Below, one piece after another: positions 35,403 through 43,825 of a stretch of 64,000 nucleotides of DNA; positions within the stretch are counted from its first letter, which is position 1; each line of letters begins with the position of its first letter. The notes beneath the pieces were generated by a model that had not been told where the DNA came from, did no database searches, and was given only the letters and a program-made list of their open reading frames with translations. Made by a program: the position numbers and the translations under genes. This DNA is from Lachnoclostridium sp. An76 (GTDB taxonomy: Bacteria; Bacillota; Clostridia; Lachnospirales; Lachnospiraceae). The stretch covers positions 62,001 to 126,000 of the forward strand of contig NZ_NFHL01000003.1 in the NCBI RefSeq assembly GCF_002161355.1, written 5' to 3'.

Positions 35403-36716
35403 TTACAGTACCCCAGCTCCCTGATTCAACGCATCCAGAACGTCAAAGTTCAAAGTCGGAAATGCACACAGTTTCGGCTTGTTGGCAACCGCCGGATAGG
35501 TGTATACACCCTCGCCAATCTCCATTTTCCGTTCCGGGATATCTACGCCCGCGCCAAACGCGGTGACATAGGTCTGATCCTCTGCGTTACCGAGCACCGT
35601 TTTCCACGGCAGATTGTCACGCAGGAATGTCGGTATATTATTACTTCCCGCCTGTTGCATCACGATCCAGATGAAAAAGCCTGACTGCCGCCCTTTCAGG
35701 ATGATCTGAGCAATTAGCTCATCCACGTGGTCACGCTGTTTCTTCTCTTTTGTCTGTAATTGCAGGGAGAACGCAGCATACTCATCGAAAATCAGGATAT
35801 GCGGGGATAGGTCAAAATCCCTGTAATCACCGTCTATCTTTTTCCGTAAGCGTTTTTTCAACACAGGGCGCCTCGCTTGCATGTTAGACACAAATTTTTC
35901 CAGTAATGCAACAATATCCTCAAAATCCTCTGCTGTATCATTAGGGGAAAGCAATTCGCCCAGCAATGCAATGCTTGATGATTTAGGATCAGCGAAATAC
36001 AAGTGATATTTCACCGGTTTCAATGACATCTGAAGCAGAAGTCCGTGAAGAGCATAAGATTTTCCCGAGCCTGTCTGCCCGACAATAAGCTGATGCGTGA
36101 GCGGCAATCGAGTGCGTGAATCAACGAATAATTCATATGTCTCTATCGCATCGGAATATTTTTTGAAAGACTTAAAATTGTTAAACACCAAACGCCTATC
36201 GATCGAAGCATCGTAAAAGTCAAAATAATAATGATTCCCATCATCTTTCAAATAAATCTGCTCCATAACATAGCGCCCTAACGCCGCTGATATATCCGTT
36301 TTGCTCAGTTTACCGTGCAATCTAATGCTGTTCCTTATATACACTCGCCCGCTTGCGTAATCTGGAAGAAATTTGATCGAAATCCATGGTATCACGGCTA
36401 TCTCAGACGCACCGATTCTCCTTGTGACGTAAAGTCCCGCATCAAAAAACTGTTTTCTTAAAGACAATACAAGCAGGTAGTGTTTCCACGCATATTTCAC
36501 GCCTTTGTCAATGTGATTCCGTAACGCCCACACCGTTCCCGAGATCAGAAGCGGTGGAAAACACAATATAACCCATATCAGCCATGCCAAAGTAAGCATA
36601 TCTGATCCATATATACCCGCGGCGTAGCATATAGCTACGCCGCAGATCGTACTCATTACAGTCCAAGCAATTAACAGCTCACCTCTTAGCTGTCTATCGG
36701 TCTGGATTTTCCTCAT
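35403..36716 (-). CDS. TcpA/FtsK-type DNA translocase (coupling protein)
   Basis: The 437-residue protein has two N-terminal transmembrane helices (~20-65), then an FtsK/SpoIIIE motor domain with Walker A VGQTGSGKSYALHG (about residue 212) and Walker B ILIFDEYAAF. The later DNLPWKTVLGNAEDQT and the IPERKMEIGEGVYTYPA segment are shared with Tn916 Orf21-like proteins. It would bring the relaxase-DNA complex to a conjugation pore. It overlaps the upstream gene by ATGA, so the two are coupled. Confidence 0.9.
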   Translation of the reverse strand: MRKIQTDRQLRGELLIAWTVMSTICGVAICYAAGIYGSDMLTLAWLIWVILCFPPLLISGTVWALRNHIDKGVKYAWKHYLLVLSLRKQFFDAGLYVTRRIGASEIAVIPWISIKFLPDYASGRVYIRNSIRLHGKLSKTDISAALGRYVMEQIYLKDDGNHYYFDFYDASIDRRLVFNNFKSFKKYSDAIETYELFVDSRTRLPLTHQLIVGQTGSGKSYALHGLLLQMSLKPVKYHLYFADPKSSSIALLGELLSPNDTAEDFEDIVALLEKFVSNMQARRPVLKKRLRKKIDGDYRDFDLSPHILIFDEYAAFSLQLQTKEKKQRDHVDELIAQIILKGRQSGFFIWIVMQQAGSNNIPTFLRDNLPWKTVLGNAEDQTYVTAFGAGVDIPERKMEIGEGVYTYPAVANKPKLCAFPTLNFDVLDALNQGAGVL

Positions 36717-37093
36717 TTTGCATCCCCCGCTTTCCTGATGCTGTCGAATCTCAGGATCAGATCAAAACCGATCACATACGATTTTTCCGGCAGATAGTTG
36801 CCAAGTGATACCTTTTCACCTTTGCGGAAAGGTATCGAGGTCTCACCATTAAGAATGGTAACGTCAAATGTATTTAACACGTTATTTTCGCGCTTGTTCC
36901 CATTCTTGTCCATGCCGTAATCGTTATCATCGTGAGCGATGAGCAAAATTACAGAAACACCTTTTTCTTCAGGATTTTTTTTGGACTGATGAGGTCGTTG
37001 CGATACTAGCTGAAACTCATTTCTTGTCGCTTTAAGAAACTTCTCAGCATCAAAACTAGTATGGGTATACGCCCACGAGTGCTGAATTGCCAT
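36713..37093 (-). CDS. Small conserved element protein of unknown function
   Basis: The 126-residue protein starts MAIQHSWAYTHTSFDAEKFL and ends in a beta-rich half with IGFDLILRFDSIRKA. It has no membrane segment. Its place before the coupling ATPase equals that of Orf22/Orf23-type (DUF961-like) genes in Tn916 relatives, but I cannot confirm homology from sequence alone. Its stop overlaps the ATPase start (ATGA). Start: a GGAGAT-like SD lies upstream. Confidence 0.6.
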   Translation of the reverse strand: MAIQHSWAYTHTSFDAEKFLKATRNEFQLVSQRPHQSKKNPEEKGVSVILLIAHDDNDYGMDKNGNKRENNVLNTFDVTILNGETSIPFRKGEKVSLGNYLPEKSYVIGFDLILRFDSIRKAGDAK

Positions 37094-37187
37094 AGCAATC
37101 TCCTTTCCGGCTACCGCTGTTGTAGCCTATAATACTCAATTGATAGGTTACACGGGCAGTTTAACGACTCTTACCCAGGTCAAAGTT

Positions 37188-37511
37188 TTAGGCTTCACCC
37201 CCTTTTTTAACGACATCAGCAATATCGCATCGTAATACATCTACCATTTTCAACAGGGTTTTTACTTTGAGAGCATCTTCCTCTCCGTGTAAGTAGTTCT
37301 GATATGTACCACGACTTATTCCCACCTTTTTCGCAAAAAACTCCTGCGTGTACATAGGAAATTTTTTTTGACGGATTTTACGCAATCTCTCGATATTCTT
37401 CATAATGTCCGTTATCGGTATAGATTGAATCACATTATTAATTTCTCTGTCAGCGATGCAATCACGTTCAAGTTCCTGTTCTAATTTGTCTTTTGTCCAT
37501 TTAATCGTCAT
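37188..37511 (-). CDS. XRE-family regulator of the mobile element
   Basis: From the ATG at 37511 (MTIKWTKDKLEQEL) the protein has 107 residues. Residues ~50-105 form a Cro/C1 helix-turn-helix (IRQKKFPMYTQEFFAKKVGISRGTYQNYLHGEEDALKVKTLLKMVDVLRCDI). The N-terminal ~45 residues are helical and may dimerise. It sits at the head of the leftward mobilization genes and is a likely repressor of them. The frame is open 27 bases further upstream, with other possible starts. Confidence 0.8.
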   Translation of the reverse strand: MTIKWTKDKLEQELERDCIADREINNVIQSIPITDIMKNIERLRKIRQKKFPMYTQEFFAKKVGISRGTYQNYLHGEEDALKVKTLLKMVDVLRCDIADVVKKGGEA

Positions 37512-37769
37512 GTAGTGTCTCCACATGAGCGCGCTCATTTTTTAGATATCATGCAAGCCTGCGTCTTTTTAATTAATTGCTAAGTCGTGCCCTATGACAC
37601 AACAGATATATTCCTCACATTTGCAACTGTGGGACATCGGCAGATCATTACCGTTAAGATAAGTATTTAACATGCAATGTTCAAGAATTTTGACATTTAG
37701 AAAATTTCTCATTTTTTCAATAGCGAACGCTTCTTTATAAAACTTTTATAATAATTTATAGTTTTTTTC

Positions 37770-37799
37770 TTGACAAATTTTTTCTTTTTACGAGATAAT
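37770..37799 (+). promoter_or_regulatory. Predicted promoter in the element control region
   Basis: TTGACA (37770-37775) and GATAAT (37794-37799) with an 18-base spacer on the plus strand. The next plus-strand gene is 680 bp away beyond a terminator, so it probably drives a short RNA. Confidence 0.6.
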
Positions 37800-37805
37800 A
37801 CATTA

Positions 37806-37993
37806 TGGAAAGAAGATAAAGGTTAAAAGAAATGATTATGTTTTCATAAATGGATGGGGGTTCGGGGGCTTGCCCCCGAGGGAAAAGTTTTTGCGTATGC
37901 AAAAACTCCAAGGGACGAGTTTAAATTTTTTTAGAAATTGAATATAGAATGATTAAAGAATGTAAAAGAGAGCGGTCTCCCGCCCTCTTTTTT
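37806..37993 (+). ncRNA. Predicted element RNA and/or transfer origin with two GC hairpins
   Basis: After the promoter come CGGGGGC/GCCCCCG (37863-37878) and AGTTTTTGC/GCAAAAACT (37886-37907), separated by AGGGAA. The run ends with a terminator (37967-37993), AGAGAGCGG/CCGCCCTCT followed by six T. Promoter plus terminator suggest a ~190-nt RNA. Adjacent inverted repeats upstream of MobT genes are equally typical of an oriT or rolling-circle origin; both roles may coexist. Confidence 0.5.
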
Positions 37994-38143
37994 GCTTATT
38001 TGTTTTAAAAATCATCTCGAATTCTACCGGAAAACTCAGCCGTACACCCTACCGCCCGCCAGAATGACCGCGCTCCGCTAACACTCATTCTTCTAGTTGG
38101 TCTGATTTCTTTGCATACTGCTTCAGATCATTTCCCACAGATG

Positions 38144-38365
38144 CTAATATAAAAATTGATCTTCGTCAGATGGCACATATACTGCTATATCCTGGATATT
38201 GCACTTCAAGATTCTACATAAATCATTAACAGTTTTCATTGATATATCTTTATTATGCTTCAAACGCGACAGTGTACTATGAGAAATATTATATTTACGG
38301 TTCAATGTATACCAATTCTCATTTGAATTTTCTAATGTTTTCCAGAACGGAGAATAATCAATCAT
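38144..38365 (-). CDS. Small XRE/Cro-type regulator
   Basis: The 73-residue protein is almost entirely one Cro-like helix-turn-helix (YTLNRKYNISHSTLSRLKHNKDISMKTVNDLCRILKCNIQDI), the HTH_26 type. It lies between the control region and the divergent lipoprotein gene, and probably controls one or both. The upstream gap to the lipoprotein start is ~110 bp and contains both promoters. It is AT-rich like the element backbone. Confidence 0.75.
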   Translation of the reverse strand: MIDYSPFWKTLENSNENWYTLNRKYNISHSTLSRLKHNKDISMKTVNDLCRILKCNIQDIAVYVPSDEDQFLY

Positions 38366-38478
38366 ATGCTATTCCTCCCTAGGAATAACCATAAAATATA
38401 TTCTAAGACTTGAATATCTTCGATATGTCGAATATACTGTATTTATTGGAATTCGCTAAGGCTAGGAGTGATGAATTT

Positions 38479-39999
38479 ATGAAAAAGAGAAAACTTGTAT
38501 CCCTTGTACTGGCCGCCACACTGGCAGCCTCAATGATCGCAGGATGCGGAGGGAAAGAGACGCCGACTGCATCTGACGCAACAGAAACCGTAGAAACGAA
38601 AGCGGATCTCACAGCGGAAAAGAACGTGACTGTGATCCAGAACAAAGCGGCACCGTTGTCTGACTTCCTTTCAGAGGTAGAGCCGGACACCGGGTACTCC
38701 GTGAAAACAGTGACCCTTGACTACGACGGGAAATCGGTCACCTTTGACACAGACGGGGAACTGCCGGAACCGGGAAAAGGTGACACGTTCACCGTAGCAA
38801 AGACAGAGGGTGCAACAACACTCATGAGCGGGAAGAACGTGCCCAACGTCTCCCTTACCTTCTCGGAAGTGACGGACAAAGCCAAAGACCTGACGATCAC
38901 CTTTGACTTAGAAAACAGCAAGGGCACGAAAGGCACCGCCGAGGCGGTCGTCCCGGTGACGGTCGTGCCGGAAGCCGTGTCTGAGGTAGCTGACCTGACA
39001 AAGAACCTGAAACTGTCTCAGGACTTGAAAGAGTATGACTTTGACGTCTATGCGTCCAATATCCAGCAGGAAGCCGGAGAGGACAGCAACATCAAGTCCG
39101 TGACCGTCAAAGAGGGCAACGTGGACTTCGGGAAACCGGGGCATTATGAGGTGACCTATGAAGTAGAGTTCAAAGAGCCTGTCAAAGTGGAGACGCCGGA
39201 CACTTCCGATGACAAAACGGATGCACCGGATAGCGGGACAGAGGGTTCCGATGGCAAAACGGATGGTTCCGATAACAAAGACAGCGGTTCCGATAACGGG
39301 ACAGGCACTTCTGATGACAAAATGGACGGTTCCGATGACAAAGGCAGCGGTTCTGACGTAGGTTCCGTGGATATCCCCACAGATGTGGAAGTCGTGGACA
39401 AAGACGAGGAGAAAGACCTCGGGGATGACGTGATCAAAGACAACGTGAAGCCGGGAGAGAAACCGGCGGATGATGAGAAAGAGACCGATGACGGAAAGAC
39501 CGACGGGGACAAAGGGACGGATGACGGGAAGACGGAAGAGACCGGTTCTTCTTCCGGAGGTTCTGCTTCTGGCGGCTCTGGTTCATCCAGCGGAGGTTCC
39601 TCTGGTGGCAGCTCTGGTTCCTCAGGTGGTTCCTCAGGTGGTTCATCCGGTGGCTCTGGTTCATCCGGCGGCTCTGGCGGTTCATCCGGCGGCGGGGGTT
39701 CTACCACACCGCCCCATGTTTGTAGCTGGACGCCTCACACAGCAACGCGCTGGCATGAGAACTGGGTGACTGTAACGACTAGCGACCATTCCTATGACAC
39801 CGTTTGTGGCTGTGGCGCTGTATTTGGCGATGGTGTGGGTCACGCAGAACACGAAAAAGCCCATCTGAAAGCGGGAGAATATTATGGGAGCCAAGATGTT
39901 GCTTGTTCCCACACGCATAGCCATAGTGAAGACCAGGGCTGGAATGAGACCTATACAGATTATTACTATTGTTCCTGCGGCGCTACAAAGCCTGCATAG
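38479..39999 (+). CDS. Repeat-rich surface lipoprotein carried by the mobile element
   Basis: The start at 38479 (MKKRKLVSLVLAA, TAGGAG upstream) gives 506 residues. The lipobox is IAGC with Cys23. Residues ~45-230 look like two or three Ig/beta modules. Residues ~235-350 are Asp/Gly/Ser repeats (SDDKGSGSD-like), ~357-407 is a Ser-Gly linker (GGSSGGSS), and the final ~95 residues form a compact His/Cys/Trp domain. That domain (CSWTPH, VCGCGAVFGDGVGHAEH, CSHTHSHSED, YYCSCGA) resembles repeat-terminal domains of gut Clostridia surface proteins and may bind zinc. The base composition is clearly richer in G+C than the element backbone, pointing to a separate origin. Function unknown. Confidence 0.7.
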   Translation: MKKRKLVSLVLAATLAASMIAGCGGKETPTASDATETVETKADLTAEKNVTVIQNKAAPLSDFLSEVEPDTGYSVKTVTLDYDGKSVTFDTDGELPEPGKGDTFTVAKTEGATTLMSGKNVPNVSLTFSEVTDKAKDLTITFDLENSKGTKGTAEAVVPVTVVPEAVSEVADLTKNLKLSQDLKEYDFDVYASNIQQEAGEDSNIKSVTVKEGNVDFGKPGHYEVTYEVEFKEPVKVETPDTSDDKTDAPDSGTEGSDGKTDGSDNKDSGSDNGTGTSDDKMDGSDDKGSGSDVGSVDIPTDVEVVDKDEEKDLGDDVIKDNVKPGEKPADDEKETDDGKTDGDKGTDDGKTEETGSSSGGSASGGSGSSSGGSSGGSSGSSGGSSGGSSGGSGSSGGSGGSSGGGGSTTPPHVCSWTPHTATRWHENWVTVTTSDHSYDTVCGCGAVFGDGVGHAEHEKAHLKAGEYYGSQDVACSHTHSHSEDQGWNETYTDYYYCSCGATKPA

Positions 40000-40050
40000 G
40001 ACAAGATTCGGGAGGGCGGGGATTTTCCTGTCCTCCCTAAAGAGGAAAAT

Positions 40051-40305
40051 ATGGGACAGAAAGCATTATCCTTTTCCATCAAGGGAGGGTTTGTCACCAA
40101 CTTAGCCCGGGAGTGGCTGTTTGACGGGAAATTCCAGAAAGCCGTTGACCTGCTTTATTCCTGTACCCAGTCAGACGACCTGACGGAGGCGGAACAGGCG
40201 CAACTGGTTTGGAAGATTCTGGACGGAACCTGTGACATCGTGGGGACATATCCGGGAGAGGATTATGGGATTGAGGAACGTCCGGGAGAGGATGATAAAA
40301 GATAA
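40051..40305 (+). CDS. Small conserved element-associated protein
   Basis: The 84-residue acidic protein starts MGQKALSFSIKGGFVTNLAREWLFDGKF, with AAGAGGAAAA upstream. I recall similar short proteins near conjugative-element genes in Lachnospiraceae. The middle is helical (EAEQAQLVWKILDG) and the tail is acidic. No catalytic motif or membrane segment is seen. It follows the lipoprotein by ~50 bp and shares its composition, so the two probably arrived together. Confidence 0.6.
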   Translation: MGQKALSFSIKGGFVTNLAREWLFDGKFQKAVDLLYSCTQSDDLTEAEQAQLVWKILDGTCDIVGTYPGEDYGIEERPGEDDKR

Positions 40306-40405
40306 GAACCTATATCTCGGAATTTTGAAAGGAGATGGTAACGGCGATTAACACTTTAAACCTTACACCAAGATAAAAATATTCAAAACGCATAGGAGAT
40401 AGGGT

Positions 40406-41041
40406 ATGAATAAGCAAGAAATTTTAAACTATTTAGCAGAAAAGAAAAGAATAACCGCCCCCGTTGCAATAGCAGAAGATAACGCTAATAAAGCCGAGCG
40501 GAATTATGAAAAGGCTACAAAAAAATGGAAAGCCGGAATCATTGTATTGGGAGTTTGTTTTGCATTTTGGTTTGTTTGGGGGTTGCTCATTGTGCATGAT
40601 ACAAATTTATTTTATCTTGACCACAATGGCTCACCACAAATTGGAGGGCTTGGTGGTTCCCTCCTCTTTGGCGCACTTCTCGCTATACTACTTTACATGA
40701 AACAGAACCGCTATGTAAAACCCGCAGACCATAAACTCGCAGAAGCACTTAGCGCATTGGAACAGGCAAAAAGCAATCCTGCCTATCAAAACGGAGCGAA
40801 AGATTTTCCGGCAAAGTTTTATAATTATTATGACATTTACCATCTTTGGAATTTTATCAATGAGGGACGCGCTGACAGCCTGAAAGAAGCATACAACTTA
40901 TTAGAAACACATCAATTCCAACAGGATCAAATGGCGATTCAGGAAGAAATCAGACGTTTACAGCAGGATACCGCAACAGCATCAACAGTAACTGCGGCGG
41001 CATCAGTTGTAACTGCGGTAAACTCATTCAGGAAGAAATGA
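40406..41041 (+). CDS. Two-helix membrane protein with coiled-coil flanks
   Basis: The 211-residue protein has a helical, charged N-terminus (~1-45), two transmembrane helices (~47-66 and ~80-97) and a long helical C-terminal part with EALSALEQAKSN and a terminal Ala/Thr/Val-rich run. No domain is recognised. The SD is GGAGATAGGGT. It is the last gene before the right end of the element, and its composition is AT-rich like the backbone. Confidence 0.6.
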   Translation: MNKQEILNYLAEKKRITAPVAIAEDNANKAERNYEKATKKWKAGIIVLGVCFAFWFVWGLLIVHDTNLFYLDHNGSPQIGGLGGSLLFGALLAILLYMKQNRYVKPADHKLAEALSALEQAKSNPAYQNGAKDFPAKFYNYYDIYHLWNFINEGRADSLKEAYNLLETHQFQQDQMAIQEEIRRLQQDTATASTVTAAASVVTAVNSFRKK

Positions 41042-41051
41042 GACCTTTCCG

Positions 41052-41069
41052 GGGCACTTTTGGGGCACC
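41052..41069 (+). promoter_or_regulatory. Putative integrase arm-binding sites, right
   Basis: Two GGGCAC copies at 41052 and 41063 have the same 11-base spacing and T-rich linker as the left pair at 32573-32590. They lie ~110 bp inside the right attachment repeat. Confidence 0.45.
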
Positions 41070-41111
41070 TTTTCATAATAAACTATAACAGCTTATAAAA
41101 GTGCTAGACAG

Positions 41112-41138
41112 GATGAAGCCCGCATTTACGGGCTTCAT
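41112..41138 (+). terminator. Terminator-like hairpin at the element right end
   Basis: ATGAAGCCCG pairs with CGGGCTTCAT around CATTTA. It follows the last element gene and probably ends its transcript. Confidence 0.65.
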
Positions 41139-41174
41139 AGCAATTTATAACACGATATAATCAAACAGTATAGT

Positions 41175-41250
41175 CTCTCATTCCTTTAGATAACTTATAA
41201 AAACGACGAGAACCCGTTAGCCGGATGGTTAACGGGTTCTCGTTGTTCTG
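41175..41250 (+). ncRNA. Right attachment site and displaced 3' end of the target small RNA
   Basis: The 30-base repeat (41175-41204) equals attL. It runs directly into GAGAACCCGTTAGCC/GGTTAACGGGTTCTC, a terminator-like stem of the same type as that now attached to RNA copy 1. This is what is expected if the element recombined inside an RNA gene and pushed its original 3' part to the right. No 5' stems precede it, so it is a fragment. Confidence 0.65.
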
Positions 41251-41410
41251 CGTCCATTACAGGATCGTCTTCGCTTTATTCCTTTACCTCACTGTTTGGA
41301 ACAGTAAACACTACTGACATTGCCAGCTCTGTTCATGTATTTTTTAGTTTTCGTTAATAATTTTCCTGCTTCTTTTATGATTTCCTCACACTTCTGTCAT
41401 ATTTTCCCTC

Positions 41411-41562
41411 TATACTATAACCAAGATAGTTGATAAAACAACTATCTTCCCCCCTCATAAAAGTTTAGGCACCAAAAGGTGCCGCACTTTACTCTCATTC
41501 CTTTAGATAACTTATAAAACGGCGAAAACCCATCAGTAGATTACTGATGGGTTTTCGTTGTT
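41411..41562 (+). ncRNA. Predicted small structured RNA, copy 2 (intact), with its -10 box
   Basis: TATACT (41411-41416) is followed by stem 1 AGATAGTTG/CAACTATCT (41424-41447), the unpaired TCCCCCCCTCATAAAAG tract, stem 2 GGCACC/GGTGCC (41468-41483), the conserved linker with the 29-base attachment-like sequence (41492-41520), and a terminator CGAAAACCCATCAGTA/TACTGATGGGTTTTCG. Stem 1 is almost identical to copy 1, stem 2 is different but paired, and the terminator stem is different but paired. The C-rich tract could pair with the G-rich Shine-Dalgarno of mRNAs. No open frame is conserved between copies. Confidence 0.72.
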
Positions 41563-41620
41563 CAAAAATATCTGTCTGTCAGATAGCCTCAGATATCCGC
41601 ACAATCATTTTCCGGATTTC

Positions 41621-43057
41621 TCAGCACTTCTGCATTAACCGTACGTAAAATTCCACAGTTCTGACCAGCGTCTCGATGGGAACTCTTTCATTATTCCCGT
41701 GGATCATGCCTCGTTCTTCCTTTGACAGTTTCATTGCTGAGAACTTATATACATGGTCCGTGATCCGGCAGTAATGCCAGGAATCGCTGCATGCCATCAT
41801 CAGGTAGGGCGAGACGATCGCATCCGTCCATGTATCTTTCACTGCCTGGCACAGCCTGATATATTCCTTGCAGTCCGTATCAGACTCTGCCGATGGATTT
41901 CTCCCCTCAAACACTGACACTTCGATCTTCGGATTATTGATGGTCTTCTCCAGATAAGCTTTTGCAGATTCCACAGTATCCTTCCCCAGCAGACGCAGGT
42001 TCATCCCCACGGAAGCCGCCGGCGGGATTACATTGAACGCTTTTCCGCCCTGCATTTTAGTCACTGCACATGTTGTGCGCATCATCGCGTTCAGCTCTCC
42101 GCCCGAGGCGCGGCACACCTTGTCAAAAAGTCCTTCCAGGCACCAGAGATTTGCGAATAAGATCTTGTACGCAAATCCGGAATGTCTGCCCAGGATGTCC
42201 AGCATCTCCCTTACCGGCTTTGTGAGCTGTCTCGGGAAAGGATGATTTTCCACATCCACCACTGCCTGCGCCAGCTCGCCCACAATAGTGTGCACCGGCG
42301 GCATGGAGGCATGCCCTCCCCCGCTTTTTGCCTTAAACTCAATATTCGTAAGCCCTTTTTCCGCGATACCGATCAGGGCGCACTCCCGGGTCACTCCCGG
42401 AAATACATTTTCCACGACAGCTCCGCCTTCATCCACAACGAGAGCCGGACGTATCCCCCTCTCTTCAAACAGGTCTACGATCGCCGGGCAGGACGGTCCG
42501 TTGATCTCTTCCTGTCCGGAAAAAGCAAAGTAAATATCATGCTCCGGTACAAATCCCTCTGCGATCAGTTTCTCCGCTGCTTCCATGATCCCGCAGAAGG
42601 TTCCCTTCGTATCCAGAGTCCCTCTCCCCCAGATCATACCGTCTTCTACGATCCCTTCAAACGCAGGCTTCTCCCACTGGGACTCCTCCACAGGCACTAC
42701 ATCATAATGCGCCATCAGCACCACAGGCTCATCCGCTGTTTTTCCCTTCCAGTGATACAGCATACCGTTTACGCCGACGAACTCCCGCGGACATTTCTCA
42801 TGCACCAGGGGATACAGTTCCGGGAGCAGATCCTGGAATTTCTTAAACTCCGCCTTGTCGATCAGGCTGTCGTCATTGTAGGAAACCGTCCGGCAGCGGA
42901 TCATCTGTACCATATCATTTACAATCCTGTCGCTGTCCAGATCGATCTTTTTCCCTGAAGGTTTTAATTCTTCGTGCGGCTGAAACATCACCGCCCTGAC
43001 CAAAAGAATAGCCAGAAAAATTAGTATTATTGCAAGCATACAATACAAAATAATCAA
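41621..43057 (-). CDS. M20-family metallopeptidase with N-terminal membrane anchor
   Basis: The 478-residue protein starts at TTG 43057 with AAGGAG upstream and opens with one transmembrane helix (~2-24). The M20 motifs are present: AHYDVVPV (zinc His/Asp), GRGTLDTKG (bridging Asp), SGQEEING (catalytic Glu-Glu), and a terminal [13 protein letters not shown] with the last zinc His. The dimerisation lid domain lies between ~240 and 370. The overall form is close to the PM20D1/carboxypeptidase S branch, which hydrolyses N-acyl amino acids or dipeptides. It follows two membrane genes in the same direction; they may import or export its substrate. Confidence 0.88.
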   Translation of the reverse strand: MIILYCMLAIILIFLAILLVRAVMFQPHEELKPSGKKIDLDSDRIVNDMVQMIRCRTVSYNDDSLIDKAEFKKFQDLLPELYPLVHEKCPREFVGVNGMLYHWKGKTADEPVVLMAHYDVVPVEESQWEKPAFEGIVEDGMIWGRGTLDTKGTFCGIMEAAEKLIAEGFVPEHDIYFAFSGQEEINGPSCPAIVDLFEERGIRPALVVDEGGAVVENVFPGVTRECALIGIAEKGLTNIEFKAKSGGGHASMPPVHTIVGELAQAVVDVENHPFPRQLTKPVREMLDILGRHSGFAYKILFANLWCLEGLFDKVCRASGGELNAMMRTTCAVTKMQGGKAFNVIPPAASVGMNLRLLGKDTVESAKAYLEKTINNPKIEVSVFEGRNPSAESDTDCKEYIRLCQAVKDTWTDAIVSPYLMMACSDSWHYCRITDHVYKFSAMKLSKEERGMIHGNNERVPIETLVRTVEFYVRLMQKC

Positions 43058-43077
43058 AATAGTGTGACTCCTTTCCC

Positions 43078-43117
43078 CATTGGGGTCAGACCCCTTTTAA
43101 AAGGGGTCTGTCCCAAT
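43078..43117. repeat. GGGGTC palindromic repeat, copy B
   Basis: CATTGGGGTCAGACCCCTTTT is followed by its near-complement AAAAGGGGTCTGTCCCAATG. The flank AATATTCAGACAACTT to the right is shared with copy C. It sits between the permease pair and the M20 gene, immediately before the latter's SD. Confidence 0.75.
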
Positions 43118-43137
43118 GCCGTAAATATTCAGACAAC

Positions 43138-43803
43138 TTACAGTTTCCCGTTTTTGTACAGTATCCTCGCCGCTCCGATCGCGATGAGCGCGCCCACCGG
43201 CACAAGCACTCCCACGGATCCTGACAGTGACGGCACGCACAAAAACAGCACTACCATAAACACCAGCGGTGCTATGGATATCTTCCAGTTTTTGCTCACA
43301 TACACAACTGCCAGCCCGCCGAACAGCGCCGGGAGTATATTGTCAAATGCTGGCTTAAGGGTGGGCGAGTTCAGGATCGGGGTTAGCGGTACGAGCAGCG
43401 CCACTCCCACGGCAATGATCACAGTGGTAACGATCGAAGATGTCGCCACCGCGATCGTAGAGATCACCTCGCCTTCCTCCGAGCCCGGTTTTACCCTGGC
43501 ATTTTCCATGGCGGTCAATGCCGCCGGCACTTTCAGATTCGTAAGGTTTCCTGTAACGAACGCCAGATAAGAGCCCGCAGTCCCGAGCATTGGTACAAAA
43601 GTCAGCACCTCGATCAGCCCCACTGTCCAGAAAATGGGCGCTACTCCCACCAGTCCTTTGAGCACGGGCACGATCCCCGGCCATGCGTCATAATAAATAC
43701 AGGCAACGATCGGATAAGCAAAGATCATCCCGAGCGCGCTCAGGATCCAGATCCGCCCGTATATATGTGTCATCTCTTCATAGCTTCGGTTTTTATCTCT
43801 CAT
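43138..43803 (-). CDS. Membrane protein, partner of the DUF5058-type protein
   Basis: The 221-residue protein has about six hydrophobic helices, a conserved GTAGSYLAFVTGNLTNLKVPAALTAMENA loop and a GEVISTIAVATSSIVTT segment, which suggest a transporter-like core. It is encoded 22 bases after the DUF5058-type gene, and such pairs occur together in Clostridia. I infer a two-component permease or channel. No ATPase or binding protein is adjacent. The M20 peptidase gene follows after repeat B. Confidence 0.6.
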   Translation of the reverse strand: MRDKNRSYEEMTHIYGRIWILSALGMIFAYPIVACIYYDAWPGIVPVLKGLVGVAPIFWTVGLIEVLTFVPMLGTAGSYLAFVTGNLTNLKVPAALTAMENARVKPGSEEGEVISTIAVATSSIVTTVIIAVGVALLVPLTPILNSPTLKPAFDNILPALFGGLAVVYVSKNWKISIAPLVFMVVLFLCVPSLSGSVGVLVPVGALIAIGAARILYKNGKL

Positions 43804-43825
43804 TTTTATTTCTCCTTTCCGATGC

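Larger units (their letters stand above)
37512..38143. other. Intergenic control region of the element, 632 bp
   Basis: AT-rich and without credible coding frames. It holds a strong plus-strand promoter, two hairpins and a terminator, listed separately as a predicted RNA or transfer origin. The rest, 37995-38143, shows nothing I can name. Confidence 0.5.
32476..41204. mobile_element. Integrative mobilizable element, ~8.7 kb
   Basis: Bounded by exact 30-bp direct repeats, it carries in order (minus strand) integrase, excisionase, MobT/Rep_trans protein, TcpA-like ATPase, a small unknown and two XRE regulators, then (plus strand) a lipoprotein and two small genes. Type IV secretion channel genes are absent, so it would need a helper conjugative element. 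Its base composition is more AT-rich than the chromosome except in the lipoprotein module. It is inserted in a small RNA gene; the displaced 3' end lies directly after the right repeat. Confidence 0.82.

Noticed and set aside
39540..39700. Low-complexity GGTTCATCC repeats
   Set aside because: They encode the Ser-Gly linker of the element lipoprotein; minus-strand proline-rich frames here are shadows.
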